From positions 1,879,014 through 1,943,013 of the forward strand of contig NC_021313.1 of NCBI RefSeq assembly GCF_000403645.1: a stretch of DNA of 64,000 bases, in the 5' to 3' direction. This document shows positions 35,660-44,693 of this stretch, one piece after another (position 1 is the first letter of the stretch; each line of letters starts with the position of its first letter). Source of the stretch: Salinarchaeum sp. Harcht-Bsk1. GTDB taxonomy: Archaea; Halobacteriota; Halobacteria; Halobacteriales; Salinarchaeaceae. The position numbers and the translations under genes were made by a program. Under the pieces are notes generated by a model. The model searched no databases. It was not told the DNA's origin and was given only the letters and a program-made list of their open reading frames with translations.

Positions 35660-36355
35660 TCACTCCTCCTCGATGTCGTGGGGTCTGGACAGCCCGGCGA
35701 GGTGACCGACCTCCGGTTCGACGACCTCGGCCGTGCCGGTTCGCGCCGCCGACTCGCTCCCGGGCAGGCAGAACACGGGAACGCCGTCGGCGATCCCCGC
35801 GAGCGCCCGGGTGCCGACGACGCGCGTGCCGATCTCCTCGCGGGATTTCGCCCGGAACAGCTCCCCGAACCCCGGCAGTTCCTTCTCGAAGAGCGGCCGG
35901 ACGGCCTCGGGCGTGACGTCCGCCGGCGCGACGCCGGTCCCACCGGTCGTGACCACGGCGTCGACGTCCTTGCGATTCACGAGAGCGCTCACCGCCGACT
36001 GGACGCCGTCGTAGTCGTCGTTCACGAGTTCGCGAGTCGCGATTTCGTGCCCCTCGCCTTCCAGCACTTCGACGATCGCGTCGCCCGAGGCGTCGTCGTC
36101 GATCGAGCGGGAGGTCGAGACCGTGAGGACAGCGGCCGAGACGGTCTCGAGGTCGTCGGCGTGGTGATCGTGGTCGGCGTGTTCGCTGCCGTGGTCATGT
36201 TCATCCTCGGCTGGGTCGTCGTCCCCCGTTTCGCTCGATCCGTCGGACGAGGGGTCCTCCCCGGTCGTCTCATCTGGATCGTCGGCGTCGTCCCGGTCCT
36301 CGCTCTCGTCGCCGCCGAGCGAGCGCCGGGTGTCCCGGGATTGAAAGTCGACCAT
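35660..36355 (-). CDS. moaB: Molybdenum cofactor biosynthesis protein MoaB
   Basis: 231 aa. The C-terminal about 165 residues are a MoaB/MogA molybdopterin-adenylation domain: [21 protein letters not shown], the [33 protein letters not shown] motif and [13 protein letters not shown]. The N-terminal about 65 residues are a low-complexity acidic extension containing a His-rich run ([18 protein letters not shown]), which could bind divalent metal. ATG 36355 is the first plausible start; the frame upstream is a shadow of the prepilin peptidase gene. Acts in molybdopterin cofactor synthesis. Confidence 0.93.
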   Translation of the reverse strand: MVDFQSRDTRRSLGGDESEDRDDADDPDETTGEDPSSDGSSETGDDDPAEDEHDHGSEHADHDHHADDLETVSAAVLTVSTSRSIDDDASGDAIVEVLEGEGHEIATRELVNDDYDGVQSAVSALVNRKDVDAVVTTGGTGVAPADVTPEAVRPLFEKELPGFGELFRAKSREEIGTRVVGTRALAGIADGVPVFCLPGSESAARTGTAEVVEPEVGHLAGLSRPHDIEEE

Positions 36356-36432
36356 ACCCGTGGTTGTGCGGCCGGTGGGGTAAACCCACGGCTGCTGGCG
36401 TGACGCCGTCCACGTCGTGATCGTCCCTCCGA

Positions 36433-37479
36433 TCAGGCGAGTCCGAGGGCAGAGAGCACCCCGAAGAGTACGTCGCCGTAGACCAGCGCGAGCACGAGTC
36501 CGAGGAACACGGGGACGATAAACGGGATGCCCGGTGAGATCCAGACCGCGTCGCGCTCGGCGGCGACGTCGAGGCCGCCCCGTAATTTTGCTGGATCGGT
36601 GCCGTACGCGCCGCCGTCGAGATCGTCGAGAAACGCCTGGGCTCCCCAGGGATCGTCGTAGTCGTCGGGGGCGGAATCCGCAGCGTCCGTCGCCGTTCCA
36701 TCCGCAGCCGCCGCACCACCGTCGGTCACGAGTGCTTCCTCCGCTGCCACCGCGCCGTCGCTCGGTGGATTGGGATCCTCGGGCAGCGTCGCCGGATCGC
36801 GGAGTTCGTCGGCGTTCGCGCGGAGGTCCGCGAGGTCGATCCCCCGCCAGCGGAGGTACATCCGGAGTGCGTCGAGGTCGAGGCCGTCGCGGCTGAACCC
36901 GTCGGGCGTCTCGAGCAGTCGGCCGTGGGCGCCGGGGAGCGCCCGCCAGTCGACCTTCTTGCCCACGACCATCCAGCGCGAGGTGTTCCCCTTCGCGAGA
37001 TTCAGGAGTGCGAGCGCGGCTGGGTACGCCATCCCGACGACGACCGCGTTGGTGAGGATCGTGAAGGCGAACGCGCCGGCGGTCGTGTCCACCAGTGGGT
37101 AGGCGGTGCCGTCGACGAAGAACTCCGGAAAGACCGGGAAGAGGATCGAGAGCGTCGCCAACGCCTTGACGTCCGCGCCGCCGAAGCCGCCGAGCAGCCA
37201 GAACGCGTAGACCAGCGGGACGACGACGCCGACGCTCAGCCCCGCGCCGATCAGGAACAACCGCCAGGTGTTGCCACCGACCTGGCTGTAGTGGTGGGCG
37301 TCGAGCGCGAGCAGGACGAACCCGAGCACCGCCAGCGGCGGCCAGAGCCGATTCGGCACCCGCCGGATCTGGACGTCGGTCCACGCCGCCCAGGCGAACG
37401 CCGGCAACGCGAGCAGGCGGAGGAGGTCCGTGGGCCGGGCGAGTACCGGTCCGACCTCGACCAGGGACTCGTGGAACAC
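36433..37479 (-). CDS. Archaeal prepilin peptidase (A24, PibD/FlaK family)
   Basis: About 348 aa from GTG 37479. It is an aspartyl membrane protease that cleaves class III signal peptides of archaellins and pilins. The two catalytic Asp are in TDVQIRRVPNRLW (Asp35) and GGFGGADVKALA (Asp103). Six or so transmembrane helices occur, plus a large cytoplasmic acidic insert (about 185-290) before the last helix. The frame is open to 37665, but that extra N-terminus is non-acidic and begins without a membrane segment, so I prefer the GTG. Start uncertain. No pilin genes are nearby. Confidence 0.85.
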   Translation of the reverse strand: MFHESLVEVGPVLARPTDLLRLLALPAFAWAAWTDVQIRRVPNRLWPPLAVLGFVLLALDAHHYSQVGGNTWRLFLIGAGLSVGVVVPLVYAFWLLGGFGGADVKALATLSILFPVFPEFFVDGTAYPLVDTTAGAFAFTILTNAVVVGMAYPAALALLNLAKGNTSRWMVVGKKVDWRALPGAHGRLLETPDGFSRDGLDLDALRMYLRWRGIDLADLRANADELRDPATLPEDPNPPSDGAVAAEEALVTDGGAAAADGTATDAADSAPDDYDDPWGAQAFLDDLDGGAYGTDPAKLRGGLDVAAERDAVWISPGIPFIVPVFLGLVLALVYGDVLFGVLSALGLA

Positions 37480-37808
37480 GGACGGAACGGCGACGGGGAG
37501 GCGTTTCAACGTTCCGGCTACGGTGGGAACGCCACCGACGCTCCCGGACGGATGGCGATGCGTGCGAACCGCCTGCTCTCCGATCGCGCTCAGGTGCTCG
37601 TCGGACGCCTGCGCGTCACCGAACGTGTTCCCGAACGCGTTCTTAGCGCCCGAGAATCCCGGCATCGGTTAATGCGTTCCAGCCGAAGCTACGGCTACGA
37701 TGCAACGCCAACTGGTCCCACGCCGTCCGGCACCGCCCGGCAGCCCTCCCCCGGTCAGAACGTCACCGAGTGTGGCTCGCACGACCGCCGCTGGCCACGA
37801 CCACGGCG
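37480..37808. other. Divergent intergenic region between prepilin peptidase and cydA
   Basis: About 330 nt if the GTG start of the peptidase is right. A GTTAATG element near 37671 could be a plus-strand TATA box. A 38-codon reading frame (37700-37816) beginning MQRQLVPRRPAPP ends with a TGA that overlaps the cydA ATG; it is basic and Pro-rich and is probably leader sequence. No RNA gene or repeat seen. Confidence 0.45.
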
Positions 37809-39278
37809 ATGCCTGAGCCAGGCGCACTCCTCGTCGCAGCCGACGCCGCAGGAACGACGCTTCCCGTCTTCCTCGACCCCGAGCTAGCGAGCCGAATGCA
37901 GTTCGGGTGGACGATCAGCGTCCACATCCTCTTCGCGGCGCTCTCGATCGGCCTCGCTCCCTTCATCGTCTACTTCACGTATCGCGAGGTGTACGGCGAC
38001 GCCGAGCGCTACACGCACCTCCGGGAGTTCTGGCTCAAGATCTTCGCCGTGGGTTTCGTGATGGGGACGGTCACGGGCATCCCGATGAGTTTCCAGTTCG
38101 GGACGAACTGGCCCAGATTCGCGGAGGTCTCCGGCGAACTCATCGGCGGTCCGCTCGCCTTCGAGGCGAAGATGGCGTTCTTCCTCGAGGCGGTCTTCCT
38201 CGGCGTCCTGCTGTTCGGCAAGGGGCGCGTCTCCGACCGGCAGTACGTCCTCTCCTCGGTCCTCGTCGGCGTCGGCGCGTGGCTCTCCGGCTTCTGGATC
38301 CTCGTCGTCAACGCGTGGATGCAGACGCCGCGGGGGTACGAACTGGTCCAGCGCAACGGGATGGAGGTCGCACAGCTGACCGACCCGGCGGCGGCGTTCC
38401 TCAACCCCCGGTTCCCCTGGATGTACGTCCACATGATGAACGCGAGCGTGATCGCCGTCGCGCTGGTCGTGGCGGGCGTCTCGGCCTTCTTCCTCTGGCG
38501 AGAGCGCGAGTCGGACGCGTGGCTGTCCGCGCTCCGGGTCGCCGTGGTCATCCTGCTGATCACGGCGCCGTTCCAGGCCGTCCACGGCGACGCCTACGGG
38601 CGCCACGTCGAGGAGACCCAGCCCCAGAAGTTCGCGGCGATGGAGGCCCACTACGAGACCGGCAGTGCCGACCTCCACCTCTTCGCGATTCCGAAGGAGC
38701 CGTCTGCGATCACGGACCCGAGAGCCGACAACCTCTGGACGATCAGTCTGCCGGGGCTGGGATCGTATCTCGCCGCCGGGGACTTCGACGAGCCGGTGCA
38801 AGGACTGAACGAGTACGAGGAGAACCCGCCGGTGGCGATCGTGTTCTGGTCGTTCCGGTTCATGGTCGGCCTCGGGTTCCTCTTCATCGGGCTCGCGCTC
38901 TGGGGCGGGATCCTCGCCTGGCGCCGGAGCCTGACCGACAGCGACCGGTACCTCCAGGCCACGATGCTCGCGTCGCCGCTCGGATTCGCCGCCCTTGTCA
39001 CCGGCTGGTACGTCACGGAGATCGGTCGGCAGCCCTGGGTCGTGCAGGGCGTCCTCCGCACGGAGAACGCCGTCTCGACCGGGCTCACGTCCGGACAGGC
39101 GACGGCCACGCTGGTGGGGTTCGTCGTGCTGTACGTCCTCCTGATCGGCGCCTTCCTCTACGTCGTCAAGCTGATCGTCGAGACCGAACTCTCCCGCGTC
39201 GAGGGGCGGGAGACCGATCCGTCGGTCTGGCGCAGGGTTCCGATCCTCGGTCGCGTAGCGGGAGGTGAGGCGGAGTGA
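37809..39278 (+). CDS. cydA: Cytochrome bd ubiquinol oxidase subunit I
   Basis: 489 aa integral membrane oxidase subunit with nine hydrophobic helices. The first helix region FGWTISVHILFAALSIG carries a haem-ligand His. TGIPMSFQFGTNWPRF and the GRQPWVVQGVLRT motif near residue 410 are diagnostic of CydA. The quinol-binding loop is short, so it resembles the cyanide-insensitive (CIO/short Q-loop) type. With CydB it reduces O2 using quinol (menaquinol in haloarchaea) at high affinity. ATG 37809 gives a short N-terminal stretch before helix 1. Overlaps cydB. Confidence 0.95.
   Translation: MPEPGALLVAADAAGTTLPVFLDPELASRMQFGWTISVHILFAALSIGLAPFIVYFTYREVYGDAERYTHLREFWLKIFAVGFVMGTVTGIPMSFQFGTNWPRFAEVSGELIGGPLAFEAKMAFFLEAVFLGVLLFGKGRVSDRQYVLSSVLVGVGAWLSGFWILVVNAWMQTPRGYELVQRNGMEVAQLTDPAAAFLNPRFPWMYVHMMNASVIAVALVVAGVSAFFLWRERESDAWLSALRVAVVILLITAPFQAVHGDAYGRHVEETQPQKFAAMEAHYETGSADLHLFAIPKEPSAITDPRADNLWTISLPGLGSYLAAGDFDEPVQGLNEYEENPPVAIVFWSFRFMVGLGFLFIGLALWGGILAWRRSLTDSDRYLQATMLASPLGFAALVTGWYVTEIGRQPWVVQGVLRTENAVSTGLTSGQATATLVGFVVLYVLLIGAFLYVVKLIVETELSRVEGRETDPSVWRRVPILGRVAGGEAE
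39261..39268 (+). promoter_or_regulatory. Strong Shine-Dalgarno site of cydB
   Basis: GGAGGTGA lies inside the 3' end of cydA, 6 nt before GTG 39275. It is a full match to the haloarchaeal anti-SD and fixes the GTG as the cydB start, in contrast to the leaderless genes around it. Confidence 0.7.
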
Positions 39279-40363
39279 GTGGAGCCGTCGGCACCGAGGC
39301 GGCCAGCGGCGCACTGCGTGGCGTCGCCGAGGCTTCAGCGCTCGACGGTAGCGCAGCCGCCAGCCCCACACCGCTTCTCGTCCCCGACGAGTACCTCTTC
39401 GACGGCCTGCCAGAGTTCTGGTTCGCGCTCGTCCTCGGCACGCTCGCAGCCTACGTCGCCCTCGACGGATTCGACTTCGGCGTCGGCATGTGGTACGCGA
39501 CCCGCGACGACGAGCACGACCGGGAGCAGTTCCTCGCCGCCTTCGGCCCCGTCTGGGACGCCAACGAGGTCTGGCTGGTCGCGTTCGGGACGACGCTCCT
39601 CGGCGCGTTCCCGGCCGCCTACGCCGCCCTCCTCAGCGAGCACTACCTACTGGCACTCGGCGCGGTGGCCGCCCTGCTCTTCCGGGGCGTCGCCCCCGAA
39701 CTCAGGGAGCAACGCGAGGACCAGCGGTGGCGGCGGGCCTGCGATCGGCTGTTCGTCGCGGGCAGCACGCTCTCGCCCCTCCTGCTCGGCACGCTCGTCG
39801 GTAGCTGGGTGTTCGGCACGGGGACGCTCTCCCTGCCGGCGATCCTCACCGGCGTCGGGCTGATCGCACTCTCCCTGACCACCGGCGCGGCCTACCTCGC
39901 GGTGAAGACAGCGGCTCCACTCCGGGACGAACTGACGCGGTACGGCCAGTTCGCGACCGCGGGCTACCTCGCGGGCGTCGTGGTCCTGCTCGCTGTGCTG
40001 TTCGCGCTCGACCCCCGGGGGATCACGACCGACTTGCTCTCGGCGCCCGTGCTCGCCATCGTCCTCGGGAGCGTCGGGCTCGGGGTCGGCGGCGTCGCGC
40101 TCGCTCGCAGAGAGCGCCACCGCGAGTGGTTCGCGAGCACGCTCGGCCTCGCCGTCCTGCTCGGCCTGCTCGTCGCCGTCTTGCTGTACCCGGAGGTGTA
40201 TCCAGCGACGGGACTCACGGTCACGGACGCCGCGGTGTCCCCGATCGCGCTCAACCTCATGACGATCCTCGGGCTGCCGGTGCTGGTGCTCGTCGGGGGC
40301 TACTTCGTCTACCTCTACTCGGTGTTCGGCGGGACGGTGGAGTCGGAGGGCTACGGCGGGTAG
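39275..40363 (+). CDS. cydB: Cytochrome bd ubiquinol oxidase subunit II
   Basis: 362 aa, eight or nine transmembrane helices. CydB signatures: LDGFDFGVGMW (near residue 67) and PVWDANEVWLVAFG. It stabilises the haem-bearing CydA. GTG start at 39275 overlaps the cydA stop (GTGA) with a clear Shine-Dalgarno site, so the two are cotranslated. The N-terminal about 35 residues before the first helix are Ser/Ala-rich. No cydC/D-type or cydX gene follows. Confidence 0.95.
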   Translation: MSGAVGTEAASGALRGVAEASALDGSAAASPTPLLVPDEYLFDGLPEFWFALVLGTLAAYVALDGFDFGVGMWYATRDDEHDREQFLAAFGPVWDANEVWLVAFGTTLLGAFPAAYAALLSEHYLLALGAVAALLFRGVAPELREQREDQRWRRACDRLFVAGSTLSPLLLGTLVGSWVFGTGTLSLPAILTGVGLIALSLTTGAAYLAVKTAAPLRDELTRYGQFATAGYLAGVVVLLAVLFALDPRGITTDLLSAPVLAIVLGSVGLGVGGVALARRERHREWFASTLGLAVLLGLLVAVLLYPEVYPATGLTVTDAAVSPIALNLMTILGLPVLVLVGGYFVYLYSVFGGTVESEGYGG

Positions 40364-40448
40364 GAGCGGGGCGTCTTGTTGCTTCGCGTCGTGTCTTCGT
40401 TCCGACCGAACGTGTGTGATCGGAGCGACGGTCGGGGCTGCGTCGTCG

Positions 40449-40895
40449 CTACTCGATCTCGATGTGGTGGGCCTCCTCGACTTCCGCTCGGGGGAGCGTG
40501 ATCGTCAGGACGCCGTTCTCCATCGTCGCGGTGACCTCGTCCTTCTCGACCTCGGCCGGCAGTTCGATCGAGCGATGGGCGGACTGCTCCTGTCGCTCCC
40601 GGCGGACGTAGCGTTCGCCTTCCTCGGCGACCTCGGTCTCGCGCTCGGCGTCGATGCGGAGCGTGGAGTCGGTCACCTGGATGTCGACGTCGTCGCGTTC
40701 GAAGCCGGGGAGGTCGACGGCGACGACGTAGGCCTCGTCGCGTTCAACGAGGTCGGTCGCCATCGACTCCGCACCGAGGGCGAGTTCGCCGAAGGGCTCG
40801 TCGAACGACCAGGCCTCGGCGGTCTCGTCGTACTGTTCGCTCATTCGCTCGAAGAATCGCTGGAGTTCCGTGAAGGGGTTCATTCGTTGGCTCAT
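40449..40895 (-). CDS. Small heat-shock protein (Hsp20/alpha-crystallin)
   Basis: 148 aa. The alpha-crystallin domain spans about 48-135, with LVERDEAYVVAVDLPGFERDDVDIQVTDSTLRIDAERE and the ENGVLTITLPRAEVEE motif. The C-terminal IEIE corresponds to the I-X-I oligomerisation tail. The Met/Phe-rich N-terminus (MNPFTELQRFFERMSEQ) is typical. It holds unfolding proteins in an ATP-independent way. ATG 40895 is used; ATG 40883 is also possible and GTG 40904 is unlikely. A TATA box at 40931-40940 fits. Confidence 0.92.
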   Translation of the reverse strand: MSQRMNPFTELQRFFERMSEQYDETAEAWSFDEPFGELALGAESMATDLVERDEAYVVAVDLPGFERDDVDIQVTDSTLRIDAERETEVAEEGERYVRRERQEQSAHRSIELPAEVEKDEVTATMENGVLTITLPRAEVEEAHHIEIE

Positions 40896-40930
40896 CGGGG
40901 ACACCGACCGAAACTCCGCGCCGGGACGGG

Positions 40931-40940
40931 AATAGTATAC
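40931..40940 (-). promoter_or_regulatory. TATA box of the hsp20 gene
   Basis: On the minus strand GTATACTATT, the best TATA-like match in this gap. A transcription start 25-28 nt downstream would fall near 40909, leaving a leader of about 14 nt before ATG 40895. Confidence 0.5.
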
Positions 40941-41010
40941 TGTGCGTGTCGCCGCGACTCGACGGAAAGCGGAGCTTACCCGCCGCGCTCAGGGTTGCTT
41001 CGGCAGTTCC

Positions 41011-41150
41011 ACCGCTCCGGGGCCTCCGACGCTCTGGCGCATCCGTCGGTCCAGCGACTCCGGTGCATCCCTCGCTCCAGCGACTCCCTCGATCCGGAGC
41101 CTTCGTCGGTCCAGCGCCTCCGTCGCTCCGGCACTTCCTTCGATCCGCCA
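41011..41150. repeat. Degenerate repeat of about 30 nt in the gap before the glycerate kinase gene
   Basis: The 343-nt gap 40896-41238 has no credible gene. Its middle is built from diverged units with the core TCCAGCG(A/C)CTCC near 41050, 41075 and 41110, and a fainter one (GCTCCGGGGCCTCC) near 41014. The copies at 41041 and 41101 are exactly 60 nt apart (TCGTCGGTCCAGCG core). ATTCATTG at about 41212 is a likely TATA box for the next gene. Confidence 0.45.
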
Positions 41151-41238
41151 GCCGCTCGCAGCAAGTTAGCCGATCCTCGCCTCCCGCGAGCGGCCTGTCG
41201 ACCCCAGATTCATTGTCGCGATCGTCCTCCGTGGACGT

Positions 41239-42708
41239 ATGGATGGGTCGTCGCCGATCGCCGTTCGCGATCGCGAGCGGTTCGAAGCGTCGCCAGCGGC
41301 TGCCCTCGCCGTCGACTGCCTGCTTGCTGGCATCGAGGCCGCACAGCCGAGCGCCGTGATCGACGAGCGCGTCTCCCTCGACGGCGCGACGCTCGCGATC
41401 GACGGGACGACCTACGACCTCGACGCCGCCGACCGGGTGCTCGTCGTCGGTGGCGGCAACGCCGCCGGGCGCGTCGCGAGTGCACTCGAAGGCGTCCTCG
41501 GCGAACGGATCGACGACGGGATCGTGGTGACCGACGACCCGGTTCCGCTCGATCGCGTCGCGTCGATCACTGGCGCGCATCCGGTCCCCGACGATGCCGC
41601 CATGGACGGCGCGAATCAGGTACTCGACCTCGTCGACGGCGCCACCGAACGGGATCTCGTGCTCGGCGTGATCACGGGCGGTGGCAGCGCGCTCCTCCCG
41701 GCGCCCGCCGGCGACGTCTCCCTCGCCGACCTCCAGGACCTGACCGACGCGCTCGTCCGGAGCGGCGCCACCATCGACGAGATCAACGCCGTCCGGAAGC
41801 ACGTCTCGGCGCTGAAAGGCGGTCGCCTCGCACGGGCCGCTGCCCCCGCGACGGTTGCCACGCTCGTCTTCAGCGACGTCGTCGGCGACGATCCCGCGAC
41901 CGTCGCCAGCGGCCCCTTCTCGCCGGACCCGACGAGCTATGCCGAGGCCCGCTCCGTGCTCGAACGGCACGGGATCGACGCACCCGGCTCGATACGCCGC
42001 CGACTCGACCGCGGCGCTGCTGCGGGAACGACCGGTGCGGCCGCGGAAACGACCGACGCGGCCGTGGGAGCTACCGACGCGACGGCTGGGGATTCTGACG
42101 CGACTGCTGGCAATTCCGACGCCGCCGAAGCGCCGACCGAAACCCCTGGTCCCGACGAACCGGCGTTCGACGCCGTCGACGTACACGTGCTCGCCTCGAA
42201 CGACGCCGCGATCGACGCTGCGGCCGAAGCGGCCCGCGACGCCGGCTTCGACTCGCTCGTGCTCTCGACGCGGATCGAGGGGGAGGCCCGGGAGGTCGGA
42301 ACCGTCCACGCCGCGATCGCCGATGAGGTCCGGGCGAGCGGCCGGCCGATCGAGCCGCCGGCGGTCCTCCTCTCCGGCGGCGAGACGACGGTGACCCTCG
42401 GCGACGCCAGCGGTGCCGGCGGGCCAAACCAGGAGGTCGCGCTCGCGGCGGCGCTCGACCTGGCCGATCCGTCCACGGTGATCGCGAGCGTCGACACCGA
42501 CGGCATCGACGGCGCAACCGACGCGGCGGGTGCGCTGGTGACCGGAGACACGGTCGGCGAGGAGGTATCCGCGGCCACCGCGAGGGCCGCCCTCGACGCC
42601 CACGACGCGTACCCGGTGCTCGACGACGCTGGTGCGTTGCTCCGGACCGGTCCCACTGGGACAAACGTCAACGATCTTCGCGTGATCGTGGTTCTGAACG
42701 AGCGGTAG
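41239..42708 (+). CDS. Glycerate kinase, GckA/MOFRL family
   Basis: 489 aa. It matches the DUF4147 plus MOFRL two-domain glycerate 2-kinase: RVLVVGGGNAAGRVASALEGVLG, the GGGSALLPAPAGDVSLADLQDLTDALVRSGATIDEINAVRKHVSALKGGRLA block, and C-terminal LSGGETTVTLGDASGAGGPNQEVALAAAL with SVDTDGIDGATDAAGALV. The product (2-phosphoglycerate) feeds glycolysis. A low-complexity Ala/Thr/Asp insert (about 255-305) separates the domains and appears recently expanded (AETTDAAVGATDATAGDSDATAG). A TATA-like box about 27 nt upstream supports ATG 41239. Confidence 0.92.
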   Translation: MDGSSPIAVRDRERFEASPAAALAVDCLLAGIEAAQPSAVIDERVSLDGATLAIDGTTYDLDAADRVLVVGGGNAAGRVASALEGVLGERIDDGIVVTDDPVPLDRVASITGAHPVPDDAAMDGANQVLDLVDGATERDLVLGVITGGGSALLPAPAGDVSLADLQDLTDALVRSGATIDEINAVRKHVSALKGGRLARAAAPATVATLVFSDVVGDDPATVASGPFSPDPTSYAEARSVLERHGIDAPGSIRRRLDRGAAAGTTGAAAETTDAAVGATDATAGDSDATAGNSDAAEAPTETPGPDEPAFDAVDVHVLASNDAAIDAAAEAARDAGFDSLVLSTRIEGEAREVGTVHAAIADEVRASGRPIEPPAVLLSGGETTVTLGDASGAGGPNQEVALAAALDLADPSTVIASVDTDGIDGATDAAGALVTGDTVGEEVSAATARAALDAHDAYPVLDDAGALLRTGPTGTNVNDLRVIVVLNER

Positions 42709-42760
42709 CGGGCGCTCTCCGTAGCTCTCGACAGCCCCGATCCGGTCTGTCCGCCACCGA

Positions 42761-43807
42761 CTACTCGTTCACCGGAACGACCAGCCCCTCGCCGTGTCGG
42801 ACGAACGACGTTCCGAGCCCGTCCGAGCGATCGCGGATCGTCTCCCGGAGCCACTGCGCCGTCGCCGGACTCGCGACGCGAACCGCTCGATTCTCGATCT
42901 CCGTCGGCGTGAGGTGTAGCGCCGTGATCGACCGGTCCTCCACGTCGACGCGGGCTTCGAACAGGAAGCTCCGGTCGTTCCGGAGGGTCTGGTTCACGGC
43001 GTAGTCGTCGACGAAGTCACCGCAGTCGTACAGGATCGGGACGCCCTCGTAGATCTCGATCCCCTGGACGACGTGGGCGCTGTGGCCGTGCAGCAGGTCG
43101 ACCCCCTGCTCGACCAGCCAGTGGGCGAACCGGCGGAACCGCTCGGGTGGCTCGGCCACCATGTTCGGGCCCCAGTGCAAGGAGGCGACGAGCAGGTCCG
43201 GATCGGCCGCGTTCGCCCGCTCGATCGCGCTCTCGACCGCGGCTCTGGTCTCGGCGTCGTCGACGTCGATCTCGACGTGAGCGGTCCCGGGCGAGGTCGC
43301 CGTCGCGGCGTACTCCGGCGTGTTGTCGGTCAGCGAGACGACGGCGACCGAGAGCGGCTCCGGCGCCTCCGGTTCGGTGCCTTCCTCAGCTACTTCGTCC
43401 GCCGTTCCGATCTCGAACGTCGCCGGCGCGAACGCCTCTTGCTCCGTCCGCCCCGCGCCGGCGTGGGGGATCCCGGCCTCGTCGAGGTGGTCGAGGGTGT
43501 CGAACAGCGCCGGCTCCTCGAAATCGAGCACGTGGTTGTTCGCGAGCGAGCAGTAGCTCGTCCCGGCGGCCTCGAGGGCGGGAATCGCCCAATCGGGATC
43601 CGCCCGGAAGTGGAAGGCGCGGCGGGTTCGTCGCCACTTCGTCCCGCGGGTCGAGAGACAGCACTCGAGGTTGAGCAGGAGGCCGTCGAGATCCCGTAGC
43701 TGTGAGAGCACGTCGCCCCAGACGGCGGTCGGCGGGCGGTCCTGCTGGGCCTCGTCCACGAGTCTGCCGAGCATGACGTCGCCGGTCAGCCCCAGCCGGA
43801 GGGCCAT
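42761..43807 (-). CDS. CapA family metallophosphatase-like protein
   Basis: 348 aa. It fits the CapA/PGA-synthesis fold related to metallophosphoesterases: LTGDVMLGRLVDE at the N-terminus, the LANNHVLDFEEPAL motif (near residue 90), LLVASLHWGPNM and DLLHGHSAHVVQGIEIYEGVPILYDCGDFVDDY. Bacterial CapA/PgsA takes part in poly-gamma-glutamate capsule formation; no pgs genes are here, so the real substrate is unknown. No signal peptide is visible. The stop lies about 50 nt from the convergent glycerate kinase stop. Confidence 0.9.
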   Translation of the reverse strand: MALRLGLTGDVMLGRLVDEAQQDRPPTAVWGDVLSQLRDLDGLLLNLECCLSTRGTKWRRTRRAFHFRADPDWAIPALEAAGTSYCSLANNHVLDFEEPALFDTLDHLDEAGIPHAGAGRTEQEAFAPATFEIGTADEVAEEGTEPEAPEPLSVAVVSLTDNTPEYAATATSPGTAHVEIDVDDAETRAAVESAIERANAADPDLLVASLHWGPNMVAEPPERFRRFAHWLVEQGVDLLHGHSAHVVQGIEIYEGVPILYDCGDFVDDYAVNQTLRNDRSFLFEARVDVEDRSITALHLTPTEIENRAVRVASPATAQWLRETIRDRSDGLGTSFVRHGEGLVVPVNE

Positions 43808-43999
43808 GGGCGCACTACTACGGCGCGTGGGAAGGTAACGCTTCGCACGAAACAGGTCTGTCGCGAGCAGTCGGTGGCCGTCGACTCCAGGACGATGCGG
43901 AAAAGCGCGGGGTGCGTCCGAGCGGTGCTGCCGCTCGAGCGTACTGTCCTCGGAAGGAGGGAGTCCGCAGATTCGGCAGGCGTCCTGCCGAGAGCGGCC

Positions 44000-44389
44000 T
44001 CAGATGACGCGGTTCTGCAGGTAGTCGAGGTGCTTGGCGTTGTAGACGATCTTGACGTCGTCGGCAGCGGGGCTGCCGATGCAGGTCAGGCGGACGTTCT
44101 TCTCGTCGACCTCCTCGTCGGAGAGGATCTGCTGCATGTCCATGTCGATGTCGCCCTCGAGGACGATGGCGGCACAGTTCGCACAGGCGCCGGCGCGACA
44201 CGAGAAGGGCCAGTCGTAGCCCTGGGCCTCGGCGGCCTCGAGGATGTACTCGCCCTCGTTGACGTCGAGCGTGCCGTAATCCTCGTCACTGAGGTCCATA
44301 TCGGCCGCCTCTGCGAAGACGTCGTCGTCGTACATGTCCCAGCCCTCGTCGTCCACCACGTCGTAGTTGAGGTATTCTACGGTCGGCAT
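44000..44389 (-). CDS. fer: Halophilic plant-type 2Fe-2S ferredoxin
   Basis: 129 aa. The cluster ligands are Cys64, Cys69, Cys72 and Cys103 ([12 protein letters not shown]...RLTCIGSP), the chloroplast-type pattern. The acidic insert near the N-terminus ([31 protein letters not shown]) is the known hyper-acidic adaptation of haloarchaeal ferredoxins. It carries electrons for 2-oxoacid:ferredoxin oxidoreductases. ATG 44389 matches the conserved MPTVEYLNY start; the 8-residue upstream extension is not needed. Confidence 0.95.
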   Translation of the reverse strand: MPTVEYLNYDVVDDEGWDMYDDDVFAEAADMDLSDEDYGTLDVNEGEYILEAAEAQGYDWPFSCRAGACANCAAIVLEGDIDMDMQQILSDEEVDEKNVRLTCIGSPAADDVKIVYNAKHLDYLQNRVI

Positions 44390-44658
44390 CAGCCGGGAAT
44401 TCAGCGCCCGCACTGTTCAACCTTGCTGTTCCGCCCTGCACGCGCGTCCAGAATTCGTGGCGGCACGCGTGCTGGGGTGGCGATCCGGAACCCCGTGTCT
44501 GTAGCGAGCTCCCCGATCGATCTCGATGTGGTACCCGACCCGCTTCGACGCGGACTCGATGGTGGTGCGCCGTCAGCTGCCTTTGGAAACGTGGCTATTC
44601 ACCGAGATTGATTCACCCCTCGCATCACTACGGCGGATCTGAAGTAACTAGACCAAGG

Positions 44659-44665
44659 ATTTATA
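44659..44665 (+). promoter_or_regulatory. Consensus TATA box before the coiled-coil gene
   Basis: ATTTATA is the best consensus haloarchaeal TATA in the window, centred about 32 nt before ATG 44694, giving a leader of only a few nt. The rest of the 304-nt gap (44390-44693) holds no gene or RNA that I can support. Confidence 0.65.
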
Positions 44666-44693
44666 CCGGTATCACGTTAGCAAGTAGCACACT

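Noticed and set aside
44390-44693. tRNA or other stable RNA in the gap upstream of the ferredoxin gene
   Set aside because: No TpsiC-like GTTCRANNC motif or cloverleaf; the region only offers a TATA box for the next gene.
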